NCBI RefSeq assembly: GCF_047807365.1
Contig: NZ_JBLOUI010000002.1
Span: 99,355-163,354 of the forward strand
Direction: 5' to 3'
From: Peptacetobacter sp900539645
Lineage (GTDB): Bacteria; Bacillota; Clostridia; Peptostreptococcales; Peptostreptococcaceae
Length of the DNA stretch: 64,000 nucleotides
In this document: in pieces, positions 34,333 through 44,212 of the stretch
Layout: every line of letters starts with the position of its first letter
How positions within the stretch are numbered: position 1 is the first letter of the stretch
Translations under genes and position numbers: made by a program
Notes under the pieces: model-generated
Seen by the model: the letters and a program-made list of their open reading frames with translations, nothing else
Databases searched by the model: none
Told to the model about the DNA's origin: nothing

Positions 34333-34992
34333 ATGTCTGAATATAGAAGTAATGAAGATAAAAACTTACAGGATTTTATAGACTCTATAGATTATGGCAT
34401 AGTTAAAGGTGGAGTTATTTTTGATTTTTATCAGCGAGTTTTAAATATATTATTATCTATTATTGGATTGGCAATAGGGATACCACTTATTATAATATTT
34501 GGAATACGGATAAAGATTGAGGATAATGGGCCTATAACTTATAAGCAAGAAAGACTAGGAAAAGGCGGAAAGAGGTTTTATATATATAAATTGAGATCAA
34601 TGAGAACTGATGCTGAGAAGTTCGGTGCTCAGTGGGCAGAAAAAGACGATCCAAGAATTACGAAAGTTGGAAGATTTATAAGAAAAACCAGAATAGATGA
34701 GATTCCTCAGTTGTTCAATATTCTAAAGGGTGATATGAGTCTTATTGGTCCAAGACCAGAAAGACCACAGTTTACAGAACAGTTCAATAGAGAGATACCA
34801 GGTTTTATAAATAGACTTGCAGTTAAGCCAGGGCTTACTGGTTGGGCACAGGTAAACGGTGGTTATGATATGACTCCAGCTGAAAAACTTGTTGAGGATA
34901 TATATTATATAAAAAATAGAAGTGTACTACTTGATTTTAAGATTATATTCAAAACAGTTGCTGTTGTTTTAACAGGAGATGGAGCTAGATAA
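34333..34992 (+). CDS. Priming undecaprenyl-phosphate sugar-1-phosphate transferase
   Basis: A 219-residue bacterial sugar transferase (PF02397 type). The start is the ATG at 34333, four bases after GGAGGT; the in-frame ATG at 34321 overlaps that site. One membrane segment at about residues 38-60 is followed by the cytosolic catalytic part: GPITYKQERLGKGGKRFYIYKLRSM, the basic/acidic pair KTRIDEIPQ, LFNILKGDMSLIGPRPE and KPGLTGWAQVNG. (These motifs are the family signature.) It transfers a sugar phosphate to undecaprenyl phosphate, starting each polymer repeat. A good terminator right after it shows that the rest of the locus may have its own promoter or relies on read-through. Confidence 0.9.
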   Translation: MSEYRSNEDKNLQDFIDSIDYGIVKGGVIFDFYQRVLNILLSIIGLAIGIPLIIIFGIRIKIEDNGPITYKQERLGKGGKRFYIYKLRSMRTDAEKFGAQWAEKDDPRITKVGRFIRKTRIDEIPQLFNILKGDMSLIGPRPERPQFTEQFNREIPGFINRLAVKPGLTGWAQVNGGYDMTPAEKLVEDIYYIKNRSVLLDFKIIFKTVAVVLTGDGAR

Positions 34993-35009
34993 TTTGAATA
35001 GTATTTTTG

Positions 35010-35034
35010 AGGGCTCTAAAAGAGCCCTTTTATT
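35010..35034 (+). terminator. Terminator/attenuator between priming transferase and flippase
   Basis: AGGGCTCT/AGAGCCCT with a three-base loop and TTTTATTTT after it, 50 bp before the flippase gene. Confidence 0.7.
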
Positions 35035-35087
35035 TTGAAAAATATTTTATTTTGAGTGTTATTTAAGAGATATGAAGGAGAAATGAG

Positions 35088-36638
35088 ATGGCAGGTACAG
35101 CTAAGGCAGCAGTTTGGATTATGATAGCCACTATGCTCTCTAAGCTTTTGGGATTTTTTAGAGAGGTAGTTTTGGCTAGTTTTTATGGTACAGGGGCATA
35201 TGCAGACGTATTTTTATTAACGTTAAATATACCAGGGCTTATAATTGCGATTGTAGGTTCTGCTATTGCTACAATATATGTTCCAATATATTTTGAAACT
35301 AAGGAAAAAGAGGGCACTGCGGGTGCGTTAAAGTTTACTAATAATATGATAAATATTATCGCTTTATTGGCGATAGTTGTAGCTATTTTTGGGCTTTTGT
35401 TTACTGATGAATTTGTAAAGGTGTTTGCAGTAGGATTTACAGGTGAAAAGTTTAGAATAGCTGTATCATTTACTAAGATTATGATAATAGGTGTTATTTT
35501 CTTAGCACTTAGTAAGATTTTAGGTACGTATTTGAATGTCAATGATAGTTTTACGGTTCCTAGTTTAATAGGGATTCCGTACAATATTTTTATAATTTCA
35601 GCTATAGCTATTAGTACTAAAACTAATGTAATTGTTATGGCTATAGGTGCACTTCTTGGTATGGCAAGTCAGATGCTGTTCCAGCTACCTTTTGCAATTA
35701 AGAAAGGTTATAAGTATCAGCCTTATTTGAATGTCAAGGAAGATAATATAAAGAATATGATAATTTTAATGCTTCCTATGATTATAGGGGTTGCTATAGG
35801 GCAGATTAATACTGCAGTTGATAAGGCGCTTGCGACTACTCTTGGAGATGGTCCGCTTTCTGCTCTAAATTATGCAAATAAGCTTAATGATTTTGTTATG
35901 GCTTTATTTGTTACATCTATAGTAACTGTTATATATCCTAAGTTAGCTAGAATGATAAATGCTGATAAAAAGGAAGATTTTGTAAATACAATAGTGAAGT
36001 CTTCTAATTGTATTTTACTTTTAGTTTTACCAATAACTGTAGGAGCTATTGTGCTTGCTGAGCCTATCGTAAGGATTTTATTCCAGAGAGGTGCTTTCGA
36101 TGCAGAGTCTACTAATATGACATACAACGCATTACGTCTGTATTCTTTAGGACTTGCAGCAATGGGTGTTAGAGATGTTATTACTAGGGTGTTCTATTCG
36201 CTATCGGATACTAAGACGCCGATGATAAATGCTAGTCTAGCACTTATAATGAATATAATAATGAATTTAATTTTAATTAAGCCTTTAGGTTATAAAGGGC
36301 TTGCTATTTCTACAAGTATTGCATCTATTGTTACTGTGATGCTTTTATTTAGATCTTTAAAGAAGAGAACAGGATACTTCGGTGGAGATAAGATTTTAAA
36401 AACTGGTCTTAAGAGTTTGATTTCTTCTGTTATAATGGGAGTATGTACTGTTTTTGTATATAAAGGAATGTATGGTATACTTGGTGCAGGAATGATAAAT
36501 GAACTTTTATCATTAGTTTGTTCAGTTGTTGTAAGTGTTGTAGTATACTTTATATTAATAATGATATTAAAAGTAGATGAGATGAGCTTAGTTTTTGATA
36601 TATTTGGAAAAGCTAAGTCTAAATTTCTTAAGAGATAA
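35088..36638 (+). CDS. murJ: MurJ/MviN-type lipid-linked glycan flippase (copy 1)
   Basis: A 516-residue polytopic protein with about 14 membrane segments. It begins AVWIMIATMLSKLLGFFREVVLA, the usual MviN start, and has the conserved ILFQRGAFDAEST segment and SLSDTKTPMINA in the second half. MOP-superfamily flippases of this kind move undecaprenyl-linked precursors outward. A second copy at 50942 closes the same locus and shares the layout. No Wzx-type flippase is present, so one or both copies probably export the polymer, as proposed for MviN in the C. difficile PSII locus. Ribosome binding site GAAGGAGA. Confidence 0.88.
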   Translation: MAGTAKAAVWIMIATMLSKLLGFFREVVLASFYGTGAYADVFLLTLNIPGLIIAIVGSAIATIYVPIYFETKEKEGTAGALKFTNNMINIIALLAIVVAIFGLLFTDEFVKVFAVGFTGEKFRIAVSFTKIMIIGVIFLALSKILGTYLNVNDSFTVPSLIGIPYNIFIISAIAISTKTNVIVMAIGALLGMASQMLFQLPFAIKKGYKYQPYLNVKEDNIKNMIILMLPMIIGVAIGQINTAVDKALATTLGDGPLSALNYANKLNDFVMALFVTSIVTVIYPKLARMINADKKEDFVNTIVKSSNCILLLVLPITVGAIVLAEPIVRILFQRGAFDAESTNMTYNALRLYSLGLAAMGVRDVITRVFYSLSDTKTPMINASLALIMNIIMNLILIKPLGYKGLAISTSIASIVTVMLLFRSLKKRTGYFGGDKILKTGLKSLISSVIMGVCTVFVYKGMYGILGAGMINELLSLVCSVVVSVVVYFILIMILKVDEMSLVFDIFGKAKSKFLKR

Positions 36639-36650
36639 AGGAGAATAAAT

Positions 36651-38360
36651 ATGAGCTATAAAGATATATATAACGAGTGGATGGAGTCTTCTTATTTTGA
36701 TGAAGATATAAAGGACGAGCTTAGAGGGATAGCAGACGATGAAAACGAGATAAAGGAAAGATTTTATAAGAGTTTAGAGTTTGGTACTGGTGGTCTTAGA
36801 GGGATAATTGGCGCTGGTACAAATAGAATAAATATCTATACTGTTAGAAAAGCTACTCGGGGAATTTGTAGATATATAGATAGAAAGTTTGGAGAAGAAG
36901 GTAAAAGTCGTGGGGTTGTTATAGCTCATGATAGTAGAAGGATGTCTAGAGAGTTTTGCGAGGAGGCTGCAGCTACATTAGCAGCTTATGGTGTTAAAGC
37001 TTTTGTGTTTGATAGTCTTAGAGCTACACCTATACTTTCTTTTGCTGTTAGACATTTAAATTGTCAGATGGGGATAGTTATTACAGCTAGTCATAACCCA
37101 AAGGAATATAACGGATATAAGGTTTACAGTAGCTATGGTGGGCAGATATGTGTAGATGAAGCTAATGAGATTATAGGTGAGATAAATTCTATAGAGTCTT
37201 TAGATAATATAAAGGTAGGAAGTTTTGATTCTTATTTAGAGTCTGGAATGATAACTGTTTTAGATGACGATGTAGATAATGCATTTAATGAAGCTGTTTT
37301 AAGCCAGATTAGAGATAAGAAGATGGTTTCTGAAAATGGAGATAAGTTAAGAATAATTTATACTCCGATACATGGTACAGGTAATGTCCCAGTTAGAAGA
37401 GCACTTAAGGATGCTGGATTTAAAGATGTTACTGTTGTTGAGGAGCAAGAGTTACCGGATTCTAATTTTAGTACTGTTAAGTATCCAAATCCTGAAGAGA
37501 GAGAAGTGTTTAATATAGCTATAAATATGGCTAAGGAAAGCAATGCAGATTTAATAATAGGTACTGATCCAGACTGTGATAGAGTTGGGATAGTTGTTAG
37601 AGATAATAATGGAGAGTATGTTGTTTTAAATGGAAATCAGACTGGGGCCTTGATAGTAAATTATTTATTCTCTAAGATGGATGAAGATGGTACTATTCCA
37701 GAAAAATCAGTAATTATAAAAACTATAGTTACTTCAGAGCTTGGTGCTGCTATTGCTGAGCACTACGGAGCTGAAGTTGTAAATACTCTTACAGGATTTA
37801 AGTTTATAGGTGAAAAAATACACGAGTATGAAGATTTTGGAAGTGTAGTTAAGAATTTCGTTATAGGTTACGAAGAAAGCTACGGATATCTTGTGGGTAC
37901 TCACGCTAGAGATAAGGATGCAGTTGTTTCTTCTTTATTAGTATCAGAAGCAGCACTTTATTATAAGTTAAAAGGTATGACTTTATACGATGCGCTGATG
38001 GAAATTTATGCTAAATTTGGATATTATAAAGAAGCGCTTAAGTCTATTACTTTAAAGGGTATAGATGGTGTTGAGAAGATAGCTGAGATTATGAAGTCGT
38101 TTAGAAATGACGATATAGATTCTATAGCTGGAGTGAAGGTTGATAGAAAGTTAGATTACAAAGAAGGAATAGATGGGCTTCCTAAAGCTGATGTTCTTAA
38201 ATTTGTTTTAGAAGATAAGTCTTGGATAGCTATAAGACCATCTGGAACTGAGCCAAAGATTAAATTCTACTTTGGTGTTTGTGGAGATAGTAATGAGGCT
38301 TCTGATAATAAGATTGAAGCTTTAATTAGGGATATAGAAGATAAAATAGATTCTATATAA
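36651..38360 (+). CDS. pgm: Phosphoglucomutase/phosphomannomutase
   Basis: A 569-residue alpha-D-phosphohexomutase. All four family loops are visible: active-site Ser in ITASHNPKEYNGYKVY (about residue 144), metal loop GTDPDCDRVG (about 304-313), sugar loop GYEESYGYLVG (about 404-414) and phosphate loop RPSGTEPKIKF (about 523-533). It converts hexose 6-phosphates to 1-phosphates and lies between flippase and ManC, so it should feed GDP-mannose and UDP-glucose formation for the polymer. It is 13 bp after the flippase gene, in an operon. Confidence 0.92.
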   Translation: MSYKDIYNEWMESSYFDEDIKDELRGIADDENEIKERFYKSLEFGTGGLRGIIGAGTNRINIYTVRKATRGICRYIDRKFGEEGKSRGVVIAHDSRRMSREFCEEAAATLAAYGVKAFVFDSLRATPILSFAVRHLNCQMGIVITASHNPKEYNGYKVYSSYGGQICVDEANEIIGEINSIESLDNIKVGSFDSYLESGMITVLDDDVDNAFNEAVLSQIRDKKMVSENGDKLRIIYTPIHGTGNVPVRRALKDAGFKDVTVVEEQELPDSNFSTVKYPNPEEREVFNIAINMAKESNADLIIGTDPDCDRVGIVVRDNNGEYVVLNGNQTGALIVNYLFSKMDEDGTIPEKSVIIKTIVTSELGAAIAEHYGAEVVNTLTGFKFIGEKIHEYEDFGSVVKNFVIGYEESYGYLVGTHARDKDAVVSSLLVSEAALYYKLKGMTLYDALMEIYAKFGYYKEALKSITLKGIDGVEKIAEIMKSFRNDDIDSIAGVKVDRKLDYKEGIDGLPKADVLKFVLEDKSWIAIRPSGTEPKIKFYFGVCGDSNEASDNKIEALIRDIEDKIDSI

Positions 38361-38400
38361 TAGTTTGAGAGTTAAAATAATCTTAGAAAAGAGGAATGGT

Positions 38401-39474
38401 ATGAAAGTTTTTAACGTTATAATAGCTGGAGGAGGCGGAACAAGATTCTGGCCTTTAAGTAGACAGGAAATACCAAAGCAGCTTATAAATTTAAGTGGTG
38501 AGGATGCTTTGATAAATGAAACTATAGATAGAATAGCTCCAATAGCTGATAAGGAAGAGTTGTTTATTGTTACTAATGAAAGTCAAGTTAAGGCGCTTAA
38601 AGATATTGTTAAAGATAAATGCTGTTTTGAAAATATTTTACCAGAGCCGTCAGCAAGAAATACTGCAGCTGCTATAGGGTTTGCTGCGTTTAATATAATG
38701 AAGAAGTTTGGAGATGGAGTGATGTGTGTTTATCCGGCAGATCATTATATTAAGGATGAGGCTGAGTTTGTAAATGTTTTAAATAAGGCTATAGATGTGG
38801 CAAAGAATAATGATAAGCTTGTTACAATAGGGATAAAACCTACATTCCCATCTACAGGATATGGATATATTAATTTTGATAGAGATAGTAAGATAGGTGA
38901 GCATTCTTATGAGGTTGTAGAGTTTGTTGAAAAACCTAATTTTGAGGTTGCTAAGAGATATATTGCTTCAAATAAGTATGTTTGGAATAGTGGGATGTTT
39001 GTGTGGAAGGTTTCTAAAATTTTAGAGGATTTCAAGAGATATCTACCAAAAGTGTACTCTAGACTTGAAAAATTATCTGAGTATATAGGTACAGAGCACG
39101 AGGAAGAGGCTATAAAAGAGATTTATCCTTCAATTCCTTCTATATCTATAGATTATGGGGTAATGGAGAGAAGTAACGATGTAGTAGTTGTACCAGGAGA
39201 TTTTGGTTGGAATGATGTAGGGTCTTGGGATTCTCTAGGAGCTATTTATCCTACAGATGTTGAAGGAAATATAAAACGTGGAGATTTTATTACTATAGAT
39301 ACATCGAATTCTATAATATACTCTGATGATAAGTTAATTGCTACAGTTGGATTAAATGATTTGATTGTTGTTTCTACTAATGATGCGGTTATGGTTTGTA
39401 GAAAAGACAGAGCACAAGATGTTAAGAAGATTGTAGAACAATTAAAGGAGAAGAATAGGAAAGAGTATATTTAA
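38401..39474 (+). CDS. manC: Mannose-1-phosphate guanylyltransferase
   Basis: A 357-residue nucleotidyltransferase. Start at the ATG 38401 (MKVFNVIIAGGGGTRFW), ignoring a TTG extension from 38365 that has no ribosome binding site. Signature GGGGTRFWPLSRQEIPKQ, the family YPADHYI, VEFVEKPNFEVAKRYI and DFGWNDVGSWDSL. It lacks the C-terminal isomerase domain of bifunctional ManC/AlgA proteins. It makes GDP-mannose from the product of the preceding mutase, so the polymer should contain mannose, as PSII does in C. difficile. Confidence 0.9.
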   Translation: MKVFNVIIAGGGGTRFWPLSRQEIPKQLINLSGEDALINETIDRIAPIADKEELFIVTNESQVKALKDIVKDKCCFENILPEPSARNTAAAIGFAAFNIMKKFGDGVMCVYPADHYIKDEAEFVNVLNKAIDVAKNNDKLVTIGIKPTFPSTGYGYINFDRDSKIGEHSYEVVEFVEKPNFEVAKRYIASNKYVWNSGMFVWKVSKILEDFKRYLPKVYSRLEKLSEYIGTEHEEEAIKEIYPSIPSISIDYGVMERSNDVVVVPGDFGWNDVGSWDSLGAIYPTDVEGNIKRGDFITIDTSNSIIYSDDKLIATVGLNDLIVVSTNDAVMVCRKDRAQDVKKIVEQLKEKNRKEYI

Positions 39475-39492
39475 TTTTAAGGAGGGGTTTGT

Positions 39493-40227
39493 TTGATACC
39501 TAAAAAAATTCACTATGTTTGGATTGGTGGAGCAAAAGGAAATTTAGAAAATATTTGTATAAATATTTGGAAGGAAAAACTTCCTAGCTATGAGATAATT
39601 GAGTGGAATGAAAAAAACTTTGATATAGAGAAAGAAATTAAGGGAAAAAAATTCCTTGAGGAGTGTTATAGACAGAAGCTTTGGGCTTTTATAGCAGACT
39701 ATATGAGATTAAAGGTTTTATACGAGCAGGGTGGTCTGTATATGGATACAGATATTCAAGTTTTAAAGGATTTAACTCCTCTTATGGAGGAAAATAAGTT
39801 GTTTTTTGGATATGAGAGCGAGGAGTATGTAAATGGTGCTATAATCGGGGCTGAGCCTCATCATCCATTTATCAAGGATATGCTTGATTTTTACAATGAG
39901 GATGTTATGAAGTCTGATTTATATACAATTCCAAAGATAATGACATATATGCTTAATGAGAAATATGAAAAGATAGATAGAAATAATTTTTCTAATGATA
40001 TAAAGGTTTACGATGAGGAATATTTTTACCCATTTGGATTTAAAGATGAGTATACTGATGATTGTATTACAGAAAATACTTATGTTATACATTGGTGGGG
40101 AAAAAGCTGGGCTAAGAAGAGAAATTATTTCCTAGAAACTAAACATATGTCTGGGTTTAACAAAATTTATAAATGTATGAGAATTTTTGCAAGTAATACT
40201 CTACTAGCTCTAAAGAGGAGAAGATAA
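39493..40227 (+). CDS. GT32-type glycosyltransferase (DXD sugar-binding)
   Basis: A 244-residue glycosyltransferase starting at a TTG (39493) with AGGAGGGG seven or so bases before. It begins IPKKIHYVWIGG as in the capsular polysaccharide synthesis / Gly_transf_sug family, and has AFIADYMRLKVLYEQGG and the metal-binding DXD in GGLYMDTDIQVL at about residue 91. It transfers a nucleotide-activated sugar to a lipid-linked acceptor; donor unknown. Two bases separate it from the polymerase-like gene. Confidence 0.87.
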   Translation: MIPKKIHYVWIGGAKGNLENICINIWKEKLPSYEIIEWNEKNFDIEKEIKGKKFLEECYRQKLWAFIADYMRLKVLYEQGGLYMDTDIQVLKDLTPLMEENKLFFGYESEEYVNGAIIGAEPHHPFIKDMLDFYNEDVMKSDLYTIPKIMTYMLNEKYEKIDRNNFSNDIKVYDEEYFYPFGFKDEYTDDCITENTYVIHWWGKSWAKKRNYFLETKHMSGFNKIYKCMRIFASNTLLALKRRR

Positions 40228-40228
40228 T

Positions 40229-41410
40229 ATGGAGAGATTAAATATACGAGATAATAGTAATTTAAGTAAGACTTTGTTTAGTCTTACAATGGTTGTAATT
40301 TTACTTAGAAGATATATAATCTTTAATTTAGAGCCGACAGCTTTTATAGAGAGAAGCTCATCATTATTGTTTTATGGTTCTATAGGACTTTTGATGATTC
40401 AGTTTTTATTGATAAGAAAGCATAATATTACGGAGCTAGCAATTTTCTTAACATCGTGTGCATTGTATGTTTTTACTAGAGAAGGAGCTATTTTAGTTCT
40501 GATATTATTGGCAATAAGTGTAAGAGATATAGATGATGAGTATGTTGTAAAGAATTATCTTATTATAAATGCATTGTTTATAATAGCATTTGTTCTTATT
40601 GGAAATTTTTTACCAGATTTGATAAAGATTTCGGATACACATTATAGATTAAAAGATGGTGTATATGTTGTTAGAAATTGTTTTGGATTACACAACCCAA
40701 ATCTTGTGTTCTTCTATTCTATAGGTGTTTATGCAGCATATATTTTCTTGAGATTTGATAAGTATAATATGATGGATAGAGCAATATTATTAGTAATGAC
40801 GATATTTATTTATAAGGTTACTATGAGTAGAACAGGGTTACTAACTATGATAGCAGCGTTATTCCTTGTTGAGATATTGAAGTATATAGATTTAAAGAAA
40901 TATACTAAGATAAGTTTTTTAGTAAAGATATCACCTATATTGCTTTTAGTAGTATCAGTATCTATAGGTCTTTTATTCTCAAAGAATGAGCTTTTAAATA
41001 CAGTTCTAGCTTCTAGACCTAGATATTGGAATATATACTTAACGCAAGAAGGTAATTTCTTATCTTTATTTGGAAATGTATATTCTGCAGAGATAAAACA
41101 GGCAAATCCTTTGGATAATTCATATGTGTATTTAACAGTTATGTTAGGTTTAGTATCTGTGCTATTCTTTATGTTTTTATTGTACAAGGGATTAGATATT
41201 TTTATAAAGAAAAATGAAAACAAGTATATTGCTGTTATAGTAATGTTTTTAGTTTATTCATTTGCTGAAAATATATTATTTGAGGCAGGATTTAATTTCG
41301 GTATAGTATTTTTAATTAAATATATTATATTGGATGATACGTTAAAAAATAAGGTTAAGTTTAGGAGAAGAAAAGATGCTAGTGTCGCTAATAATGCCTA
41401 CGTTAAATAG
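40229..41410 (+). CDS. Wzy/O-antigen-polymerase-like membrane protein
   Basis: A 393-residue protein with about ten membrane segments and no clear sequence motif beyond SRTGLLTMIAA and a large outside loop (about residues 240-290, SRPRYWNIYL), both common in Wzy-type polymerases. Position among glycosyltransferases supports polymerisation of repeat units. Family assignment rests on topology and context. Its 3' end overlaps the next gene by 35 bp. Confidence 0.65.
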   Translation: MERLNIRDNSNLSKTLFSLTMVVILLRRYIIFNLEPTAFIERSSSLLFYGSIGLLMIQFLLIRKHNITELAIFLTSCALYVFTREGAILVLILLAISVRDIDDEYVVKNYLIINALFIIAFVLIGNFLPDLIKISDTHYRLKDGVYVVRNCFGLHNPNLVFFYSIGVYAAYIFLRFDKYNMMDRAILLVMTIFIYKVTMSRTGLLTMIAALFLVEILKYIDLKKYTKISFLVKISPILLLVVSVSIGLLFSKNELLNTVLASRPRYWNIYLTQEGNFLSLFGNVYSAEIKQANPLDNSYVYLTVMLGLVSVLFFMFLLYKGLDIFIKKNENKYIAVIVMFLVYSFAENILFEAGFNFGIVFLIKYIILDDTLKNKVKFRRRKDASVANNAYVK

Positions 41411-42215
41411 GTTTGATGATATATATATATTTATGGATAGTTTGCTTGAGCAGACGTATAAGAATTTTGAGCTTATTGTTGTAGATCAGAATGATAACGA
41501 TAAAGTTAAAGAAATTGTCGATAAATATGTAGACCGTTTAGATATAAAGTATATAAAGAGCAACAAAAAAGGACTTAGCTATAATAGAAATATTGGTATA
41601 GCTGCTGCTCAGGGGAAAATCTTAGCATTCCCAGATGATGATTGTGCATACAAGCCTGATACAATAGAAAAGGCTATTAATTTTTTTGAAAAAAATAAGG
41701 AGTATAAAATCTACAGTTGTAAGACTATGGATTTTAACGAAGTAGATACTTTTAAACGGATGTACAACGGAACATGCGATATAAATAGCTTGAATGTTAT
41801 GGATACTATTACATCCATAACATTCTTTGTGCTATTTGAAGATAAAGATTATTTAATGTTTGATGAAAGATTAGGTGTAGGTGGAGAGTTTGGAGCAGGA
41901 GAAGAAGTAGATTATATTTTAGAGCTACTTAGTAGAGGTTATAAGGGAAGATACTTCGGTGATGATATAATTTACCATCCAGCTAAGAAACACTCTAAAT
42001 CTAAGGAAAAGTATCAGAGAGATTTTAATTATGGAAGAGGGTTTGGTGCCCTTTGTAAGAAAGAGATTGTTTATAGAAAGAACAAGAAGTTTATAAAAAT
42101 TATGGCTTATAAAATTATAAGAAATATCGGTGGGATAGTTTTAAATAAGGATAGAGATTACCATACCGCTACTATAAAAGGAAGAATAAATGGTTTTAAA
42201 GAGTATAAAAAATAG
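41376..42215 (+). CDS. Family 2 glycosyltransferase
   Basis: A 279-residue GT-A enzyme: LVSLIMPTLNRFDDIYIF at the start, LIVVDQNDNDK, GLSYNRNIGIAAAQG, and the DXD-like FPDDDCAY at about residue 88. GEFGAGEEVDYIL near 170-180 provides the acceptor-side acidic residues. It overlaps the polymerase-like gene by 35 bp, suggesting coupled translation. Sugar specificity cannot be read from sequence. Confidence 0.88.
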   Translation: MLVSLIMPTLNRFDDIYIFMDSLLEQTYKNFELIVVDQNDNDKVKEIVDKYVDRLDIKYIKSNKKGLSYNRNIGIAAAQGKILAFPDDDCAYKPDTIEKAINFFEKNKEYKIYSCKTMDFNEVDTFKRMYNGTCDINSLNVMDTITSITFFVLFEDKDYLMFDERLGVGGEFGAGEEVDYILELLSRGYKGRYFGDDIIYHPAKKHSKSKEKYQRDFNYGRGFGALCKKEIVYRKNKKFIKIMAYKIIRNIGGIVLNKDRDYHTATIKGRINGFKEYKK

Positions 42216-42231
42216 TGAGGTTGAGTATTAG

Positions 42232-43413
42232 ATGGTAGAAAAGATAAAATTTTTAATGAATATGCTTATTGCAGCTATGAAGAATATATTCAATAAGAAG
42301 AATTTTAGAGGAAAGCATATTTGGCTTATTGGAGGTCATGCTGGAGATATATATAATGATAATTCTAAGTTTTTCTATGAGTATTTAATGAGAGAACATA
42401 GCGATGATATAGATGTTTATTGGGTAGTAAATAAGGACAGCAAGGTATTTGACAAGATACCAGGTAAGAAGCTTGTAAGAGGAAGTGTAGAAAATTATCT
42501 TTATTATTACAATGCTGAGGCGATAGTATTTTCTCATTCTCCATCTGCGGATATTGCTCCATACAATTTTGCTGTTCCATTTTTAAATAAATTCCACGAT
42601 AGAGTGGTTAAGGTTTATTTAAATCATGGTACAATAAGTTTTAAAAAGAGAAAACCTATGAATGGACGGTTTAAAAATTTAATAGATGAGCTTTTAAAGA
42701 GCTACAATGTTGTTACAGCAAGTTCTGATTTTGAGAAGAATGTAATGGTAAATGAGTGGGGTATGTCTGAAGATAATGTGAAAATTGTCGGAAATGCTAG
42801 GTATGATAATTTACCTACTGATGAGCCAGCGAGCACGAGAGATATATTATTTACACCAACTTGGAGAGATTGGATAAAAGCTGATAGAGATAATTTTACT
42901 AAGAGTGATTATTTCTTAAATATAATGAATTTCTTAAATGATGAGAGATTAAATAAAGCTTTAGAAGAAAAAGACGTAAATATAAAATTTTATATGCATC
43001 ATTTAATGCACGAGTTTATAGACGATGTTAGAAAAAATATAACTGGAAATAGAATTATTTTCTTAGATAAAGGAGTTACACTTGCTGATGAGATAAGAAA
43101 GTCTGCAGCTAATATAACTGATTATTCTAGTGTAGCAATAGATTTTTTATATATGAATAGACCAATAATGTTTTATCAGTTCGACGTTGAAGAGTATAAG
43201 GAAAAAGTTGATTCTTATATAGACTTAGACAATGAGATGTTTGGTAAGTTAGCATATAATAAAGATTCGGCTGTCGAAGGAATTCTTGAAATAATAGAAA
43301 ATAATTTTGAAGTTTCAGAGAGTCAAAAGAGGGAGAGAAATAAGTTTTTCAGATACAACGACAATAAAAACTGTGATAGAATATATAGTGCAATAAAAAA
43401 TAATATTAGATAA
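42232..43413 (+). CDS. CDP-glycerol/ribitol glycero(ribi)tolphosphotransferase family protein
   Basis: A 393-residue TagB/TagF-like protein (PF04464): KHIWLIGGHAGDIYNDNSK at the start, KVYLNHGTISFKKR with the conserved His-Gly-Thr, LFTPTWRDW, and NITDYSSVAIDFLYMNRP with the conserved Asp-Tyr-Ser-Ser. Such enzymes add polyol phosphate to teichoic acids and related polymers. It predicts that the polymer made here carries glycerol phosphate or similar groups and so is anionic. No gene for CDP-glycerol synthesis lies in the window. Confidence 0.85.
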   Translation: MVEKIKFLMNMLIAAMKNIFNKKNFRGKHIWLIGGHAGDIYNDNSKFFYEYLMREHSDDIDVYWVVNKDSKVFDKIPGKKLVRGSVENYLYYYNAEAIVFSHSPSADIAPYNFAVPFLNKFHDRVVKVYLNHGTISFKKRKPMNGRFKNLIDELLKSYNVVTASSDFEKNVMVNEWGMSEDNVKIVGNARYDNLPTDEPASTRDILFTPTWRDWIKADRDNFTKSDYFLNIMNFLNDERLNKALEEKDVNIKFYMHHLMHEFIDDVRKNITGNRIIFLDKGVTLADEIRKSAANITDYSSVAIDFLYMNRPIMFYQFDVEEYKEKVDSYIDLDNEMFGKLAYNKDSAVEGILEIIENNFEVSESQKRERNKFFRYNDNKNCDRIYSAIKNNIR

Positions 43414-43447
43414 ATATTAAATATGATAAATGATGAGGAAAATTAAG

Positions 43448-44197
43448 ATGGATAAAAATTTAGTGTCTATAATTACGCCCATGTATAATGCTGAAAAATA
43501 TATTGTAGGGACAATAGAATCAGTTCTTGAGCAGAGCTATAAAAACTGGGAAATGATAATTGTCGATGACTGTTCAACAGATGGTTGTTCTGAAATAGCA
43601 AAATCATACTCAGAAAATGACGATAGAATAAAATATATAAGAACTGAAAAAAATTCTGGTGTTTCTAACGCTAGGAATATTGCCTTAAAAATGGCTAACG
43701 GGGCTTTTATTGCCTTTTTAGATAGTGATGATATATGGGACCGTGAAAAACTAGAAAAGCAGATTAGGTTTATGCAGGAAAACGACTATGTTATAACATT
43801 TACTGCATATGAACTAATGGATGAAAATAGCGATAGGATGCACAAGGAAATAAGAGTACCACATAGTGTTGATTATAAAACACTGCTTAAAGGAAATGTT
43901 TTAGGATGTCTTACTGTTATTATAAACAGAGAAAAGCTTGGATTTGATATAAGAATGAGTGGAGAAAGACATGAGGACTATGTTCTTTGGCTTTCTATAT
44001 TAAAAAAAGGTATTACTGCTTATGGTATCGACGAGGTTCTTGCTATGTATAGAAAATCAAGTACTTCTCTTAGCGGGAATAAGTTTAAGGCTGCTAAGTG
44101 GACTTGGAATATATATAGAAATATTGAAAAGATACCATTCCCAAAGGCTGTTTATTATTTTATAAATTATGCTATAAATGGGATAAAAAAGAGTTAG
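43448..44197 (+). CDS. Family 2 glycosyltransferase
   Basis: A 249-residue GT-A enzyme. Start at 43448 (MDKNLVSIITPMYNAEKYI), preceded by GAGGAAAA, not at the in-frame ATG 43430. Motifs: MIIVDDCSTDG, SGVSNARNIAL and the DXD region FLDSDDIWD at about residue 92. Closely similar in layout to the gene at 45169, with the same ending (RTWNIYRN-like), so the two arose by duplication and may add related sugars. Confidence 0.9.
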   Translation: MDKNLVSIITPMYNAEKYIVGTIESVLEQSYKNWEMIIVDDCSTDGCSEIAKSYSENDDRIKYIRTEKNSGVSNARNIALKMANGAFIAFLDSDDIWDREKLEKQIRFMQENDYVITFTAYELMDENSDRMHKEIRVPHSVDYKTLLKGNVLGCLTVIINREKLGFDIRMSGERHEDYVLWLSILKKGITAYGIDEVLAMYRKSSTSLSGNKFKAAKWTWNIYRNIEKIPFPKAVYYFINYAINGIKKS

Positions 44198-44212
44198 GAG
44201 GAGAGGAAAGTT